This document shows, piece after piece, positions 10,158 through 22,412 of a stretch of 64,000 nt of DNA. This stretch comes from Kingdonia uniflora (taxonomy: Eukaryota; Streptophyta; Magnoliopsida; Ranunculales; Circaeasteraceae). Where the stretch lies: assembly GCA_014058105.1 (NCBI GenBank), contig JACGCM010001710.1, positions 248,001-312,000 on the forward strand. Direction: 5' to 3'. Numbering within the stretch: position 1 is the first letter of the stretch; each line of letters begins with the position of its first letter. Made by a program: the position numbers and the translations under genes. The notes under the pieces are model-generated. The model was not told where the DNA came from. It saw only the letters and a list, made by a program, of their open reading frames with translations, and ran no database searches.

Positions 10158-11978
10158 TCATTGATGTAAATCAAATTTGTAACATAAATGTTGTTATTTA
10201 TTAGTTTTTATTGGAAAAAATGATGTGTTTAATGATCATATATAATTTTCTATTCTTTTTCGTTTCACCCTTCTAAGATTAGTGGGGTTTGCTAGCTATT
10301 CAATTCCATATATGTTATTTTATTTGGCTGATATATATTTACCTCAATAACTCCCATATTCTTATATTTTTCCATAAATATATTAGCTTTCCTTTGCACC
10401 TAGGTTATGTATTTTGTCTCAGATGGTTTTTTTTTTTTTTTGTCTCATTTGTTCTATTTGCCTTGTTGGTATTTTTTTGAAACTTTATGCAAATAAAGTA
10501 GCTATGTTGATGATTACGATAAAGCAAAATGTTCAAATTCATTTGGATATCATGTTCCGTCGAATGTCATATATTGGTTCTTGACTATCGAGACCCATTT
10601 AGTTTTCTGTTTATGTCAGTTTAAAGGTATTGAAGTACTATGCGTCTTGCTTACGAGTATAACATTTCTTCTTACTCCAGTTATGATGTATTTGTTTTAT
10701 TGATTGCTGAATAATGAATTGTTTTCTATATTTAGTTTGATTTCCTTATTATTAAGTTATTTCAACATAATTATTAGTTTTACTTCATTTATAAGACTTT
10801 GGGGTTTTCATCGTATTTTCTTTATGCAGATTGCATGTCAAGATTTTGCATTGGAAAAAATCAACAAATGTGTAATTTTAAAGTTTGGGGATATTTACCC
10901 ATGAGGTCTTTTTTGAACCAAAACTATTAGTATAAGAGTACTTTATGGTATTTACTAAGAAGTACAAGATATTTGTCTATATTTCATTTTTTTTTTCATT
11001 CCTTTTTGGATGCAGGTAACAAACAGAGGGATACATAACGGGATTAGTTGGGATGGCAAAAAGTTCGATGGAGTTGATGGTCAACTCAATCCAACTCAAT
11101 CCCATCATTCCATTTCTTTCATATAATCCAACAATTTTACATGTAAGAAATGAAAATTAAGTTGGGGTTGTCTTGGTTTATGATTTAGGAGCTAGATAAT
11201 AACACCCCAGGGTATGCCACTCATGTGTTAGAAAAGAGAAAGTCACTTAGTTTATGCCACATAAAGACAAGAATAGAGGAACTTTGCATTTTAGGCAGGG
11301 AAAAAACCTGGGTATAATGCTAATAGAAATTGTCGAGGCAATATATGTTAATAGTCATCAATCTTTGATATAAATTGTAATTTTTTGAAGATTGCTAATA
11401 CAATGAAACCTGTCTTATTGCACCCTATGATCTTGACAAAGTCTTCTTTTCACATGTAGTAAATCTTTGAATAACTTCGAGACAAAATTTTGATTATGAA
11501 GGGTGTCGTTTCCAAATGATTTTAGACTAGGATGTTGAAAGTGGAGGTCTAGAAATAAATGTTTCATTCTGATATTGAGAGGTATGCTGCCAATTATGTG
11601 AGACAGTCTTATAAGCTTGTTTAACAATGTATTATAAATTTCATTTTATGTTCCATTTTAATGTGATATTGATGAAAGAGGTAGGACCAATATATGATGA
11701 ACTTCAGTAGGGTTCAAAATATTTTTAATTAAGTTGGTTTTATGTTCTTGCTGCCAATTTATGTTTCATAAATATATTAGTACATTTATTTATTCTTATG
11801 AATTTACACTTTTACAAGGCAATTATAAACCCTTTAAGCTCTATTTGCCCAACGCTACAGAGAGCTATGAGATTTATCGGTCATGTTGTAGCAACATTTA
11901 TTATAAATTCATTTCATATTGAATGTGTCATATATGTCTATGTAATGAAATGATAATGTATATATTCTTATTGTATAG

Positions 11979-12061
11979 ACATTGAAGAACTGAAAGCAAC
12001 ATTGGATTATGTAGATGCAATAACTCTTTGGAAAGAGAACCAAGAAGAGGAGACATTTTAG
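11979..12061 (+). other. Exon-like segment, unknown protein end
   Basis: After a plausible acceptor (tattgtatag) there is an open reading DIEELKATLDYVDAITLW plus an acidic tail, ending in TAG. It looks like a real C-terminal exon, but I do not recognise the family. Other exon-like pieces follow gcag sites at about 10830 (IACQDFALEKINKCVILKF) and 11016. All lie between the two 245-bp direct repeats. They may be fragments of one host gene; no complete gene model could be built. Confidence 0.25.
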
Positions 12062-12327
12062 AGTCTAGAGGCTTTATAATCGTGTAGAGTTTTTCTGTTC
12101 TTCGTGTAAAAAACTAAGAAACACATATAGGGACCAAAAAAAAATTAAAGGGAATCGAGCAATGAATTTGTATCACTATAAAGTTATGTATTTTGGTGAA
12201 GCTTGACTTTGTGTACCAAATTAAAGTCGTGCGAATAAAGATTGTGTTTTGACCAAAATATTGGGCTTTAGCTATATCATTAACTTATTACGTAATTCAT
12301 AGCCTAAGTTTAGCTACTCTTATGATT

Positions 12328-12576
12328 TGAAAGTTTACAAGTTTTCTTGTTATAAAAAAAAATCCCAACTTCTAACTCCGGCGGCGGACTAGGATTTACC
12401 TTTTTGGGCCCAACCTAAGTAGTTAGCATTTACATGCTACTTTTGAGGTTAATTAAAATTTTAATAAAAATCGTGATTTTGAGAATAACCAGTCATCTCG
12501 GTATTTAATTGGCAATATAATTAAAAAAAAATCATGATAAAAACTATTTTACCACGGATAAAATCCGTTGCATATA
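12328..12576. repeat. Direct repeat, copy 2 (about 245 bp)
   Basis: Second copy of the repeat at 9426-9674, same orientation. It ends exactly where the long-TIR element at 12577 begins. Confidence 0.8.
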
Positions 12577-13649
12577 GGAAAAAAAATTGATCTCTCTAAA
12601 GAGATTATTTTTTGATATCTTCTAATCAAAGTTTGCCATATGGCAGGAGAGAGAAAGTTTAAAGATGCCAAGTTAACTATAATTTAACACGGTTTGGGAT
12701 TTTAAGTTTTATACATTTTATGATTTTAAATTAATTAAATATTCTCTCTCTCCTATAAATACCTACATCTAGCATGCAAATTAGCAATTCAAACAGCGAA
12801 ATTTTTGGCAATAGCACTATCGATGCCAATGCAGCAAAATTTCACCATGTTGATAATTCGAACCGATTGATTACATATATGGACTTACAAATGGTTGTCC
12901 AAGAACTTGGGTTGTTAACAAGCAAGAATAAAAAGAACTTATTAATTCATTCTGATAAGCAAGTAAACAACCTCAAACCCATGTAATATCTGATGGGTTC
13001 AGCCTGCCTGAATATTTTTTACCGGATGGAGTCCGTGAATGTAAACTGGAAGTTACTCCTATACCCTTACACTGCACCCCCACCCCATATAATAATTGAA
13101 GGCCATATTTCTCTCAGTGTCACTAATCTAAGAAAGTGATATATGTTACAGGTTGTCTAATTGTCTTGGAGTTGAGATAGCATGATGTCAAAAAGAACTA
13201 AAATACTAGCCCCAAAAAGATAGATAATTAACACTCATTTGCTCTTCAAAGCTCTTACAAACAAACCATCATTTTCATCAAGCAAAATGTAACTGAACAT
13301 TACATGCATGTAACAATCAAGATCGCCTCAGGTGCATGGCGCTATAAGGCCAAGAAGTAAAGCTCAGAGTCGAAGAACAAGAACTAACGGATTGTTAAGG
13401 AGTATTTACTAGCACATTATAAGTTAAGATAAGATGTTATATCTAGGAGTTAACATGCTAGATGTAGGTATTTATAGGAAAGAGAGAATATTTAATTAAT
13501 TTAAAATTATAAAATGTTTAAAACTTAAAATTCCTTAAGTTGGAGTTAACTTAGCCTCTTTAAACTTTCTCTCTCCTGTCACATGCCACATGGCAAACTT
13601 TGATTAGAAGAGATCAAATGATCTCGTTAGAGAGATCAATTTTTTTTCC
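12577..13649. mobile_element. Long-TIR transposable element (about 200-bp inverted repeats)
   Basis: Left arm 12577-12776 (ggaaaaaaaattgatctctc ... ctagcatg) is the inverted, diverged copy of right arm 13454-13649 (catgctag ... gagagatcaattttttttcc). The arms enclose about 677 bp with one short open stretch (12774-12986) of no recognised family. Long arms suggest a Mutator-type or foldback element. No clear 9-bp target duplication was found. It abuts the 245-bp repeat on the left and a CPN20-like 5' region on the right. Confidence 0.75.
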
Positions 13650-13960
13650 AAAATTTAGGGTTTTATCATCTTCCCCTTCTTCTAAATTATCCGAAAATCA
13701 GACCCTGGTAACCAATTCAGGTTTAATTTTGTGCTTTGATTATGTCTAAAAGCTTTGATTTTGTAAAAAAATTGTGACTTTACTGTAATTAGTTCTTTTT
13801 AATCTTGTAAGATTAATGGAGACCGTACGTGCTTGTACTAGTATTGGTTCCTTTAAAGGGTCATCCTTGAAGAATATTAGTGTTGATTTGGCCAATTTCT
13901 GTTCGAAACTTCTTACACAACAATTCTTCTAATATGTGTTGAAATCGCTGCCAAATTACC
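13650..13960 (+). pseudogene. CPN20-like 5' region fragment
   Basis: The opening tttagggttttatcatcttc matches the region before the CPN20-like left arm at about 21506, and a second shared block (aattttgtg) follows. An ATG at about 13816 opens METVRACTSIGSFKGSSLKN, which could be a transit-peptide start but stops soon after. It is assigned to the CPN20 fragment set only through that shared 5' sequence and the exon at 15538, so the call is tentative. Confidence 0.35.
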
Positions 13961-15537
13961 CACTTTCGTATATATAGTGTAACAATCACCCATTATAACA
14001 TTTAATCGAAAAATAAACAACACTCATTAGATAGTTAAAACAGTAGCTAAACCTTACAAGGGTTTCCATTTATAACATAATGGCACAAACAGAGTCAAGC
14101 TCTAGGAAGTACTCGGGAAACATAAGGAGCAAACTTGATGAGGCCGTGATCATCATAAAAAAGGAAAAAAAAAATATACAAAGTTAATTTGAAAGATTCT
14201 CGGTGATTTTCCATTTCCGTTCAAACTATGTCCTACTTTCCCATAGAGTTGGCTCTTCTTAGTTCTTACTGAAGATAATTTCAATAGGCATGTTCAGTAT
14301 CACCGCAACTAAAGTTTGATTAGGCATTAGATATTCTATGATTAATGAATGGTTGGGCTGAGGATTCATTATACACATTAGAGGTATCGACGAAACCCAT
14401 TGCCCTTGCAAATATATGAACTTCAAAGACCCTCTTCTCTAAATATTTCTAGCCATACCATATTGCTATTGGAAATATTATTCTAACAAATTTGATTAAA
14501 AACATACCAAAGCAATAACTGAATTGAAGAAACAGATTTATGCAATTTATATTAATCGAAGAACTTCCTTCATGTATTTACTACTCGTATAATCAAATAA
14601 TCAAAGTAGATACCTTGCCCAGGAATCTTGTACAAAGTTTATAACCCTTTTCCACTAAAAACTTTAGTAGGTTTGGGGTTGAGATTGGAGTTTCACTAAA
14701 ATCACATATTCACAAAATTGTTATCAATAGCGACACTTAAAACTCTTGGCTAATGAGTTTCGATACCAAAAACTCTATTCAGCAACTAAACCAAATATTT
14801 AGTCATTTCCAAGTTTTCGGAGTTCGCCCCTATTCGTGATCAATCACAAATCAGCATATTTGTATTGATTTAATAAACGACTCTGCTTTTAGAAGAAGTA
14901 GATTATTCAATCAAATACGAAATAGAGAGAGTGGGATGCCTGGTTTTGATTCGTCTTCCATAGATATACGCAAGGAGAGGGAGGGTGTAGGGTTATGAAA
15001 ATTACATTAAATTTTTTGAATCGCACAAAATCCTTGATATTTCCAGCCGAGAAGAATAGAGAAGAAGAGTATAGACTGAACTACTTACCAGTTCAAATAA
15101 ATTACTTCAAATCACCTTTCCCATTAAAATTGCATAGACTAAGTTCATTCCTACAGTGAACCCAAATAGGAAAAAGCGACAATTACTCTTAAAACCAAAA
15201 CCAAAGTCAAAATCTTCCTTTACAATTAAAAGTAAAACCAAAATACTCTTAAAAGTTAAAAAACAATTGCATAGATGCATGAAGCCCTCCATATAGACTG
15301 CGGCACCTAGTTTTCTAACCTCCCACATTCACATACCCATATTTCACTGAACCACATCTCCAAACTCGTCTTTCATTCCATGCTCTATTATTTTTCAGTT
15401 TTTAGGGCTTGCCTTTTATGATGGTTAATCTAAATACCATATTATGAACTTCATTTTATATATAATTGAGAAGCAATTGATACGCAGTGTAAAGACTTTA
15501 GAACCTCATCATTTTGATCCATTCTTTTCAATTCCAG

Positions 15538-15615
15538 GTTACTGAGGCGGAGTCCGAAACTGTTGGTGGCTTGTTGCTAACAGAAACTACTGAGGAGAAA
15601 CAGTATGATGGGACT
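15538..15615 (+). pseudogene. CPN20: CPN20 (plastid co-chaperonin) exon, second Cpn10 domain
   Basis: A 26-codon open exon between acceptor attccag and donor gtaagt reads VTEAESETVGGLLLTETTEE and then KQYDGT. This matches the start of the second Cpn10 domain of plant CPN20 (family form V-x-EAE-x-x-T-x-GGLLLTE-x-T-x-EK). CPN20 works with chloroplast Cpn60 in protein folding. No flanking exons for the rest of this domain are seen, so this is a gene fragment. 13961-15537 otherwise shows nothing I recognise. Confidence 0.65.
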
Positions 15616-16758
15616 GTAAGTGTGTTACTTATTGTACTAGTAGCAATCAGCATAATTGAATTTATGAAGAATATGACCTGATTCTTACCCGAGGAAAACT
15701 TTTGGATTTACATTGGAATGACTCTCGAACAGTGCAAAATGCAAATTATAGAAAAATCTTAATTACCACTTATTATTTAAATATGCTTACAAACATTACG
15801 TGTGAATACATAGCAACCATGACAATAACAAGAGTAATTTAAATCTAAGCCCATGCTACAATACAAATGTATAGTGTTATTAGTGAAGAAATTAAGAATA
15901 TTTCTAGAAATTGTGACTAAATTGGTAAAATCATGAATCCTAAATTGTAAATCGACATGGTCGTGTTCTCAAGTTCTTTCATAACACATACTTTAAGTGC
16001 CATTAATATGTACTCATGGTTCCAATGAGATAATACATTGTCATTATTGAGGGGTAAGGTCTACCTTTTAATTTTTGGCATATGGAATTATGTAACCCTT
16101 CTTATTACCATGCTGATCCCAATGAGTGATAAAGTAAATCTTGGTGTGTTGAATACATTTAATGCGATAGGAATGCTATAATCTTCAACGCGATTTTCTT
16201 TCATAGAATGATGGTATGTTTTTCTTTTTCAAAAGATTGTTCCATATACTGTTAGGCTGTTATCAGGCTTTGGCATCCTGAACTGATTTCCTAGAGATGT
16301 ACCCAATAATTGGAAAGAAATATACATGCAAAGATTGTGGTAATGAGATATGCTTAATTTGGTCTATGTATGGACTAACACCACATGTACTACATGTATG
16401 AGTAAAAACGCTAACGTGGCAGAATGGGAATCACTTTAATAAATCAAGTAAGGATGACTTGGCAGTGCCACAATCGTTTCTACAGATGCGTGGGGAATTA
16501 TATTGTTGTATAGATTAGCATTTGTACTTAGTAGGTACTTGGTAAACAACCTGTAGGGGTTAGTTGCATGGCCTTACTATGAGTTTGCATAGTACAGCAG
16601 TTTGCATAACCTTAACAGGTGCGGTATAAGAGTAGACTACCTCTACTAAATCAATGGGTTGTCTGATCTCTGTATTATGTTTTTCTGATTGTTTTTTTGA
16701 TAAAGATGTTTGTCTGATTAACCCTATGTTTGGGGTCTCTGACACTTCTTACCCTCAG

Positions 16759-17169
16759 ATGGTGTGGTTAGACAGTCTCCCTCCAACAGGAAAAATAGTG
16801 GTTACATGGGTAAAATATTTTTCCCTTTTAGTAATTTCTTTCTACAGAAGAGCTGCTTATATATGTTTCCTGATTAATTTCATTGGTGGTTGTTGATATT
16901 ACTTTTTAGACGGTACTTATTGGTATTCAAGCACTACTTTGGGGATATGCCGTTCACAAAGTAATCACTGTATGCAGGTAATATATGAAAGTCTTACTTT
17001 TCGAGTTTTAAGAGAAAAACTATATTGTATAGGTTCATGATTTATTCAATTAATCTCATTTTCTTGCAGGAAGGCTAAGAGGAACATGAAGCGTGAAGAA
17101 GAATGGAAAAATATGAGTGGCCTAGTGGCGAGGGGGGCAAAGATCCTCGAATCGCAAGGCATGAAATAA
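16759..17169 (+). CDS. Small one-TM protein, three exons, unknown function
   Basis: A consistent three-exon model: 16759-16809, 16910-16977 and 17070-17169, all with GT-AG introns and matching phases (0, then 2). It gives a 72-residue protein that starts MVWLDSLPPTGKIVVTW, has one hydrophobic segment (about residues 13-35, TVLIGIQALLWGYAV), then a basic-acidic tail (RKAKRNMKREEEW) and ends KILESQGMK. The start ATG lies directly after an AG (ccctcag), so an upstream 5' UTR intron or earlier coding exon is possible. I do not recognise the family. A single membrane anchor with a charged soluble tail suggests a small organelle or ER membrane protein, but that is inference. The last exon has a degenerate copy just downstream. 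Confidence 0.6.
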
Positions 17170-17293
17170 TTTGACGTTTTTGAATTCTATTGGTTGGCAA
17201 GGATTTTCTCATAAGTTAGGACTTAGAGAGCGTTTTTGGAGGCTTTCGATTCTAATTTTATCTTTTGACAAGAGTAATTTCATTTTCTTGCAG

Positions 17294-17365
17294 GAAGGTC
17301 AATGGAATAATAGGAGTGGCATAGTGGTGAGGGGACATCATAGCGAGTCAAGGAAATGTGCTTGA
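17294..17365 (+). pseudogene. Degenerate duplicate of the small-gene last exon
   Basis: After the same kind of acceptor (ttcttgcag) the sequence gaaggtcaatgg...gagtggcatagtggtgag resembles exon 3 at 17070-17169 (gaatgg...gagtggcctagtggcgag), with a deletion and substitutions. It ends in TGA after 23 codons. It is likely a local tandem duplication of the 3' exon. Confidence 0.5.
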
Positions 17366-17710
17366 AAACTAATTTAAACTTTTCTGCTTTATTTATTTGT
17401 TATTTACTGTAGAAACAATAACGGTGAAGTTAATGGTTATATGTTTAGTATGCTGGGAGGATTTCAATGTATATCTGCTACGAGGCATTTAGCTAGATCT
17501 TACAGATTTTATTTGTCTCTCTCGCTCATATTTTATTTAGCTCTTGCAAAGACATGTTAAACCACCAATAAACTGTGGGTGGGAATATTTAAGAAATGAT
17601 TCATGAATTGTTGCAGATTTGCAAAGTTATTCTGGCGACAAAACTTTGACTGGAACAGACGTTTATCCTTCTCCCAAAACTTAAGTTATTTCATGCTCTT
17701 TTTGTTGTTA

Positions 17711-18221
17711 GAGCATGGGCAGCAAGATAGGTATCGTTATATTAGCGATCCAAATTTTAAAAAAAAAAAAATTCAGGCTAGTTATCGCTCAAATTACACT
17801 AAGTTTAAGAAAATCAGTGGCTATTTGTGGCGAGGCAATTGATGTCAGATAAATTATTTAAAAAAATTATTATTAAAAAATTGTTTGGTTTTTTTCCAAA
17901 TCTTTAATTGCGCCAATTGAATTGGTGCAATGTATATTTATTTATTTTTTTTATTAAAAAAATATTTAAAATTTTGAGGCGCCAATTGAATTGGCGAAGT
18001 GTATTTTTTTTTTTTTTTTATTATTTAAAAAAATTGGGCACCAATTCAATTGGAGCCCAAATTTATTTTTTTATATTATTATATTAAAAAATATATATTA
18101 AAAACTGGCATGCATCCCCACCCTGGAAAAGAAAAAAAAATTAGCTCTAGCTACATGTCATATTTTCCCTGAATTTATGCCTAGGTGGCTCACTAACTTA
18201 GCGAGGCTATTACCCATGCTC
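17711..18221. mobile_element. PIF/Harbinger-type MITE, copy 1
   Basis: Terminal inverted repeat GAGCATGGG at both ends, flanked by TTA target duplications (17708-17710 and 18222-18224), the PIF/Harbinger signature. The AT-rich interior carries three variants of the block gcgccaattgaattgg. There is no coding sequence. A related copy in opposite orientation lies at 25353-25761. Confidence 0.8.
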
Positions 18222-18779
18222 TTACTGATTTAGTAGTCTGACACCAATCCCCTGATATTTCATCACATTTATATCAATACAGATTTACCTATATCTACTT
18301 TTTGTTGACAGCAGCTTATGAATTACAAAAGTTTTGTCAAAAATTCTAAATACAGCCTCTCTTAAAATTTGAAAGCGGGAAACTGCCAAAAAGGCATTCT
18401 AATGGTGGTTAGATTACTGTTTTTGAGACGGGAAATGGATAACAGAGAACTCCATGACTTGCATATGAGCATGAATTATTTTCATCTGTTGTCCAAGGAA
18501 TAATACTACGAACATGAATGTCTTTTGTTCTGAATTCTAGTGATTTTACTACTAGATACTAGATAATTGTGGCTTTCTTCCACCTTGATCTATTGGGAAG
18601 TTTAGTAATGTTGGCTAAAATGTTCCTAATTTGCCCTTTGATTAACCACTTGATCGTAGTTATGTTGACTACTCCTATATTTATAGGACAACAAGGTGAT
18701 GGGCCCTACCAAACTAAACTCTTTAAGTTGTAATTAAATCCCTCTTATATTTGTTTTACTAACCCCACACCCCAAACTT

Positions 18780-18955
18780 TTTGTAATTTCGGGCGCAGAG
18801 TTAGGGCACCCAAAACTGAAAAATTTTAAAAAAAGAAATTTCTTTGTAATTTCGATCACAATTTGGCCGCCCAAAACTAAAAAAGTTAATAAATAACCAA
18901 ACTCTGTAATTTGGGGCGCAAAGTCTTCAAAATTTGGTCACCCAAAACCAACAAA
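18780..18955. repeat. Three imperfect tandem units of about 60-65 bp
   Basis: Each unit contains tgtaattt(c/g), a ggGcGcA-type block and (a)cccaaaac, at about 18782, 18845 and 18905. Units differ by many substitutions. No gene is visible in 18225-19626 besides this, and a C homopolymer lies at about 19322-19339. Confidence 0.6.
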
Positions 18956-19626
18956 AACTTCTTCTTCTTTTTTCTTTAAGCAACCGAATCTTAAAGATTC
19001 GGTCATCTTGTAAATTAACACCGCCAATTCAAGCGAGTTTTCTTCTCCTTGTCTCTCATCTTTGTGACACGCTATCTTTCCCCATAATCAAAACGCAAGG
19101 GACTAACCCATGTGTTAGTTAATGTAAAAAGACCAATTGCTAGTGTGTTTTTGACTACTAAAGCGAGGTGAACTCAGCGGGCAGAAAAGGTAACCAAAAC
19201 ACAAAAGTTTCTCCACGTATTTCTTCTGTCTTTTTGGTTGCCAGTATCACCATAGAAGAACCTTATTGGCTACCAACGTTAGCGATCCCACTTGCGCTCG
19301 TATTCAAACTTTTTATCCTTTCCCCCCCCCCCCCCCCCCTGTCTAGAGCACATTTTTTTTTTACAATGAACCGCTGATGTCAGAATTTATACGACGACCG
19401 GGTAGAAATCAGTTGATGTTTTTCTTGTCCAAAAAAAAAACTAGTCTTTCTAAACTACCTGAAGACGCATTATCGAACTAACGAATTGTCATTCTTTATC
19501 CAAATATATCCAAATATCAAAGGGGATTTGCATTGTGCACTTGTAAATTAACATCTATATGTGGTAGTTTACAAAAATTGTGGTCATCTTCATTGGTGAA
19601 ATGAGCATTTACTTCATTCTACAATA

Positions 19627-19872
19627 TCAAACATGTATTAGAGAACATACATTTTTTAACAAAATTGTCCCAATCCACAAATAGAGAAGAGAAAAACAAG
19701 ATACCTTAGGGTTGAGGAAATTGAAATAAACGTATGTAACACCATTACGGTCTACGTCCTCGTAAAGATCGTGATCGTCTGGTTCTAAGTTGATTGGAGT
19801 TATAGAAGGTTCTCCGTCGAAATTAGGAACATCTCCGGTGCCAACATGATCTCCAGTACTAACATGATTCAT
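19627..19872 (-). other. Unidentified exon-like open stretch
   Basis: A minus-strand reading of 81 residues, with MNHVSTGDHVGTGDVPNFDG, an acidic run (EPDDHDLYEDVDRNG) and VTYVYFNFLNPK ending at a possible donor (ctaag|gtatct). The biased, non-random composition and donor suggest a first exon. No partner exon or family was recognised. 19873-21400 shows nothing else identifiable. Confidence 0.25.
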
Positions 19873-21409
19873 TGAGGGTCTTCCAAAGTTAGGTTTTAAG
19901 AATGGAGGGAAAATTAGAGTGATGGTGGGAAGATTATAGTAATGGAGGGAAGAAGCTCTTAACTAAATATGGAGGGAGGAAACTCTCAACTAAAGAACCT
20001 AACTAAACATAAATCTAACAAAAGGAAATGTTGTTTGTTTTTTAGCTTATTCAACTTATTTAACTTAATTGCCTCAAATTAAGTTAAAATTCTAAATAAG
20101 TTGTGTTTGTTTTTTATTTTAAAAAGTAACTTATTGGTAATGGCACCCCCATATAAGTAGTTTAAAAAAAGTTAGAAATCTTAGCTTTTCCGAAGTCGCA
20201 CGTAATTAGTATGTGACTTAAGTAAAATATGAAAAACCCAAATATACCTCTATTTTATCTTTGTTTCTTCTTTTTCATTTAGGATCTCTCTCTATAAAAC
20301 CATACTCTCTCTTTATCTCTCTCATCTGCAACCATTAACACCTCCCTTCCCAATAAACTTTATAGAATTTGGAAATTGTAGAATACCCCATTAAGTAAAG
20401 ATCATATAAATTTTCCAAACAACTCCTGACCATTGATGAAACTGCAGTTCTCGGCCCTTCTCCTTGCTATTGTTTAGAGATTTTAATATATAACCCCAAA
20501 AGATGATTTTATTTTTCCTAATGATATGTTAAATTCGTATCAAAGAGTTTTGTTTTGGGGAATGATTCAATAGTTAAAAATATTTTTTTGTCTAATATAT
20601 TTTCGACCACATTGTTGATTTTTAGCTTTGGGCAATCCCAAAATTTCCAAATTCTCTCTAAAAAGTTAATATTTTGAATAACTTATTTTTAACATTATAC
20701 TTGTCTCAATTTTTTTATATTAATTTGTTGTGGGTCACAATAATTGTGTAAAAGAGCTCAATCCAGTAGATGGCTGCGGAAATAAAAAGTTACAACAATC
20801 CAAAATTTAAATTGAAGCTCTTTATAGTTTTACTCAAATGAAGGATTGGAAAGCTTTTCCAGTTTTGCCCCAATGAATGATGATAGCAGTTTGGGATTTC
20901 GTAATTGAGGATATTTTGAGGCATCATCCTTTGAGGAGAACCTTGGAGCGGGATATAAAGCCTCACCATGTATACGTAGGCGCAAGTGCATTATGTTGTT
21001 CTTAATGGATACGAAGATTCAAATAATACGAAGGAATCGAAATGGAATAGACAATTGACAATCTCACTTTTTTGAATGGCTAATTTGGACAATTATACAA
21101 CTTTCAACTAGTTTAGAGTTCAGAGTTCATATTCAGCAAAATAAATAAATAATATTTTGTACGGTTCAGGTTCAGCAATCAAGCTTCAGAATCAAAATAA
21201 GTGTTTAGAATCAGTAAAAAAACACACGGGAAGTAAAATAATTGTTTGAAAAGTTGTAAATATTAAACACTTGGAAGTGCATACTTGTCATTGGGTTGGG
21301 GTGTGTGTGTGGAAGAAGTGGCTCAGACATTATATTACTTGTGTAACAAAACGGGACTACAAAATACAAACTCACTCCCCTAGAACATCGCTTGTGCTCT
21401 TTCTCTCTC

Positions 21410-22168
21410 TCTTTTTAGGACCGAACAAATCGTCAGGTGAGTTCTTCTTCTTCATCTCTCTCTTGTATAAATGTTAATTTGATTAAATGAAACCCTAATT
21501 TGTTTTTTAGGGTTTTATCATCTTCCCCTTTGCTAAACCTTAATAAAAATCTTCGAATCACTGATGAAAAACCCTTAATCAGTTGAAATTTTGTGTCTGA
21601 AACCCCCTAATTCGTGATTTTTTAGGTCTTCCAATTCGTGATTACTCAATGACGACTCGACAGATGATGATTTTTAAGTGTATTGGTTCGGCTAAAAGGT
21701 TTGGGGTTGTTGTTAAAGCTTCCAATATATTATTTCTTTTCTAACGATTTCAACATGTTTCTTTAATCACTCTAATTAGTAACTATTATGATGAGTAATG
21801 TTAACTCTTAACGGCTATCGGGAGGCGAATAATATCCATAGTAACATACGATTTCACGTGATAAACAAATGGGTGTATGTGAATGTAATAAAAATTTTAT
21901 TGGCTATGCTTGTGTGTAGGGTGCTTCTTCAAACACAAACAGGGTGTATTTTAAACTCAAACCCGCCGAAGAGATATCCGCATAAGGTAAAATTGCACTA
22001 CATCAAACAACTCTTACAAATCCACAAGTTGATCAAGTAGTGACCTCAAAGTACAATGGTAATGAGGTTGAGTTTGAGGGATCTACGTTTTTAGTTCTCA
22101 AAAAAGACCAGCTTTACATCGAGGGTGTGGAGCTTTTCACAGACCGTGACTGTGATTTAAACAAGGTT
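21410..22168 (+). pseudogene. CPN20: CPN20-like partial copy, left arm of an inverted pair
   Basis: The 5' part resembles an untranslated leader. An ATG at 21650 opens a transit-peptide-like MTTRQMMIFKCIGSAKRFGV ending VVKASN at a former donor (now AT). Further on (about 21918-22125) the reading recalls the first Cpn10 domain: QVVTSKYNGNEVEFEGSTF then LVLKKDQ, against the family form Q-V-V-x-SKY-x-G-x-E-V-E-F-x-G-S-x-x-L-I-L-K. Frames are broken (stop before the QVV segment, lost donor). No second Cpn10 domain follows, so it cannot give full CPN20. Confidence 0.7.
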
Positions 22169-22412
22169 GTTGTTGTTGTTGTTGTTGTTGTTGTATGGTA
22201 TTTAGATTGACATCTGTAACAGGTCATGCTCTAAAACCTAAAAAGTAATAGCGTATGGAGTGAAAGATAAAGTAGGAGATCTGGTACAGTGAAACATGGA
22301 TATGTAAATGTAGGAGGTTAGAAAACCAACTGCTGCTGCGAATTTGGATGGCTTTGTGCATCTATGATCTAATGTATATAAGGGTTCTTACTTTCTTTAC
22401 AACAGGAATTGT

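Noticed and set aside
10019..10204. Open reading frame with a histidine-threonine run
   Set aside because: Produced by the (CA)n microsatellite; no start context or conserved flanks.
9426..12576. LTR retrotransposon bounded by the 245-bp repeats
   Set aside because: No PBS on either strand next to the inner edges, no purine tract and no target duplication (caact versus tatag).
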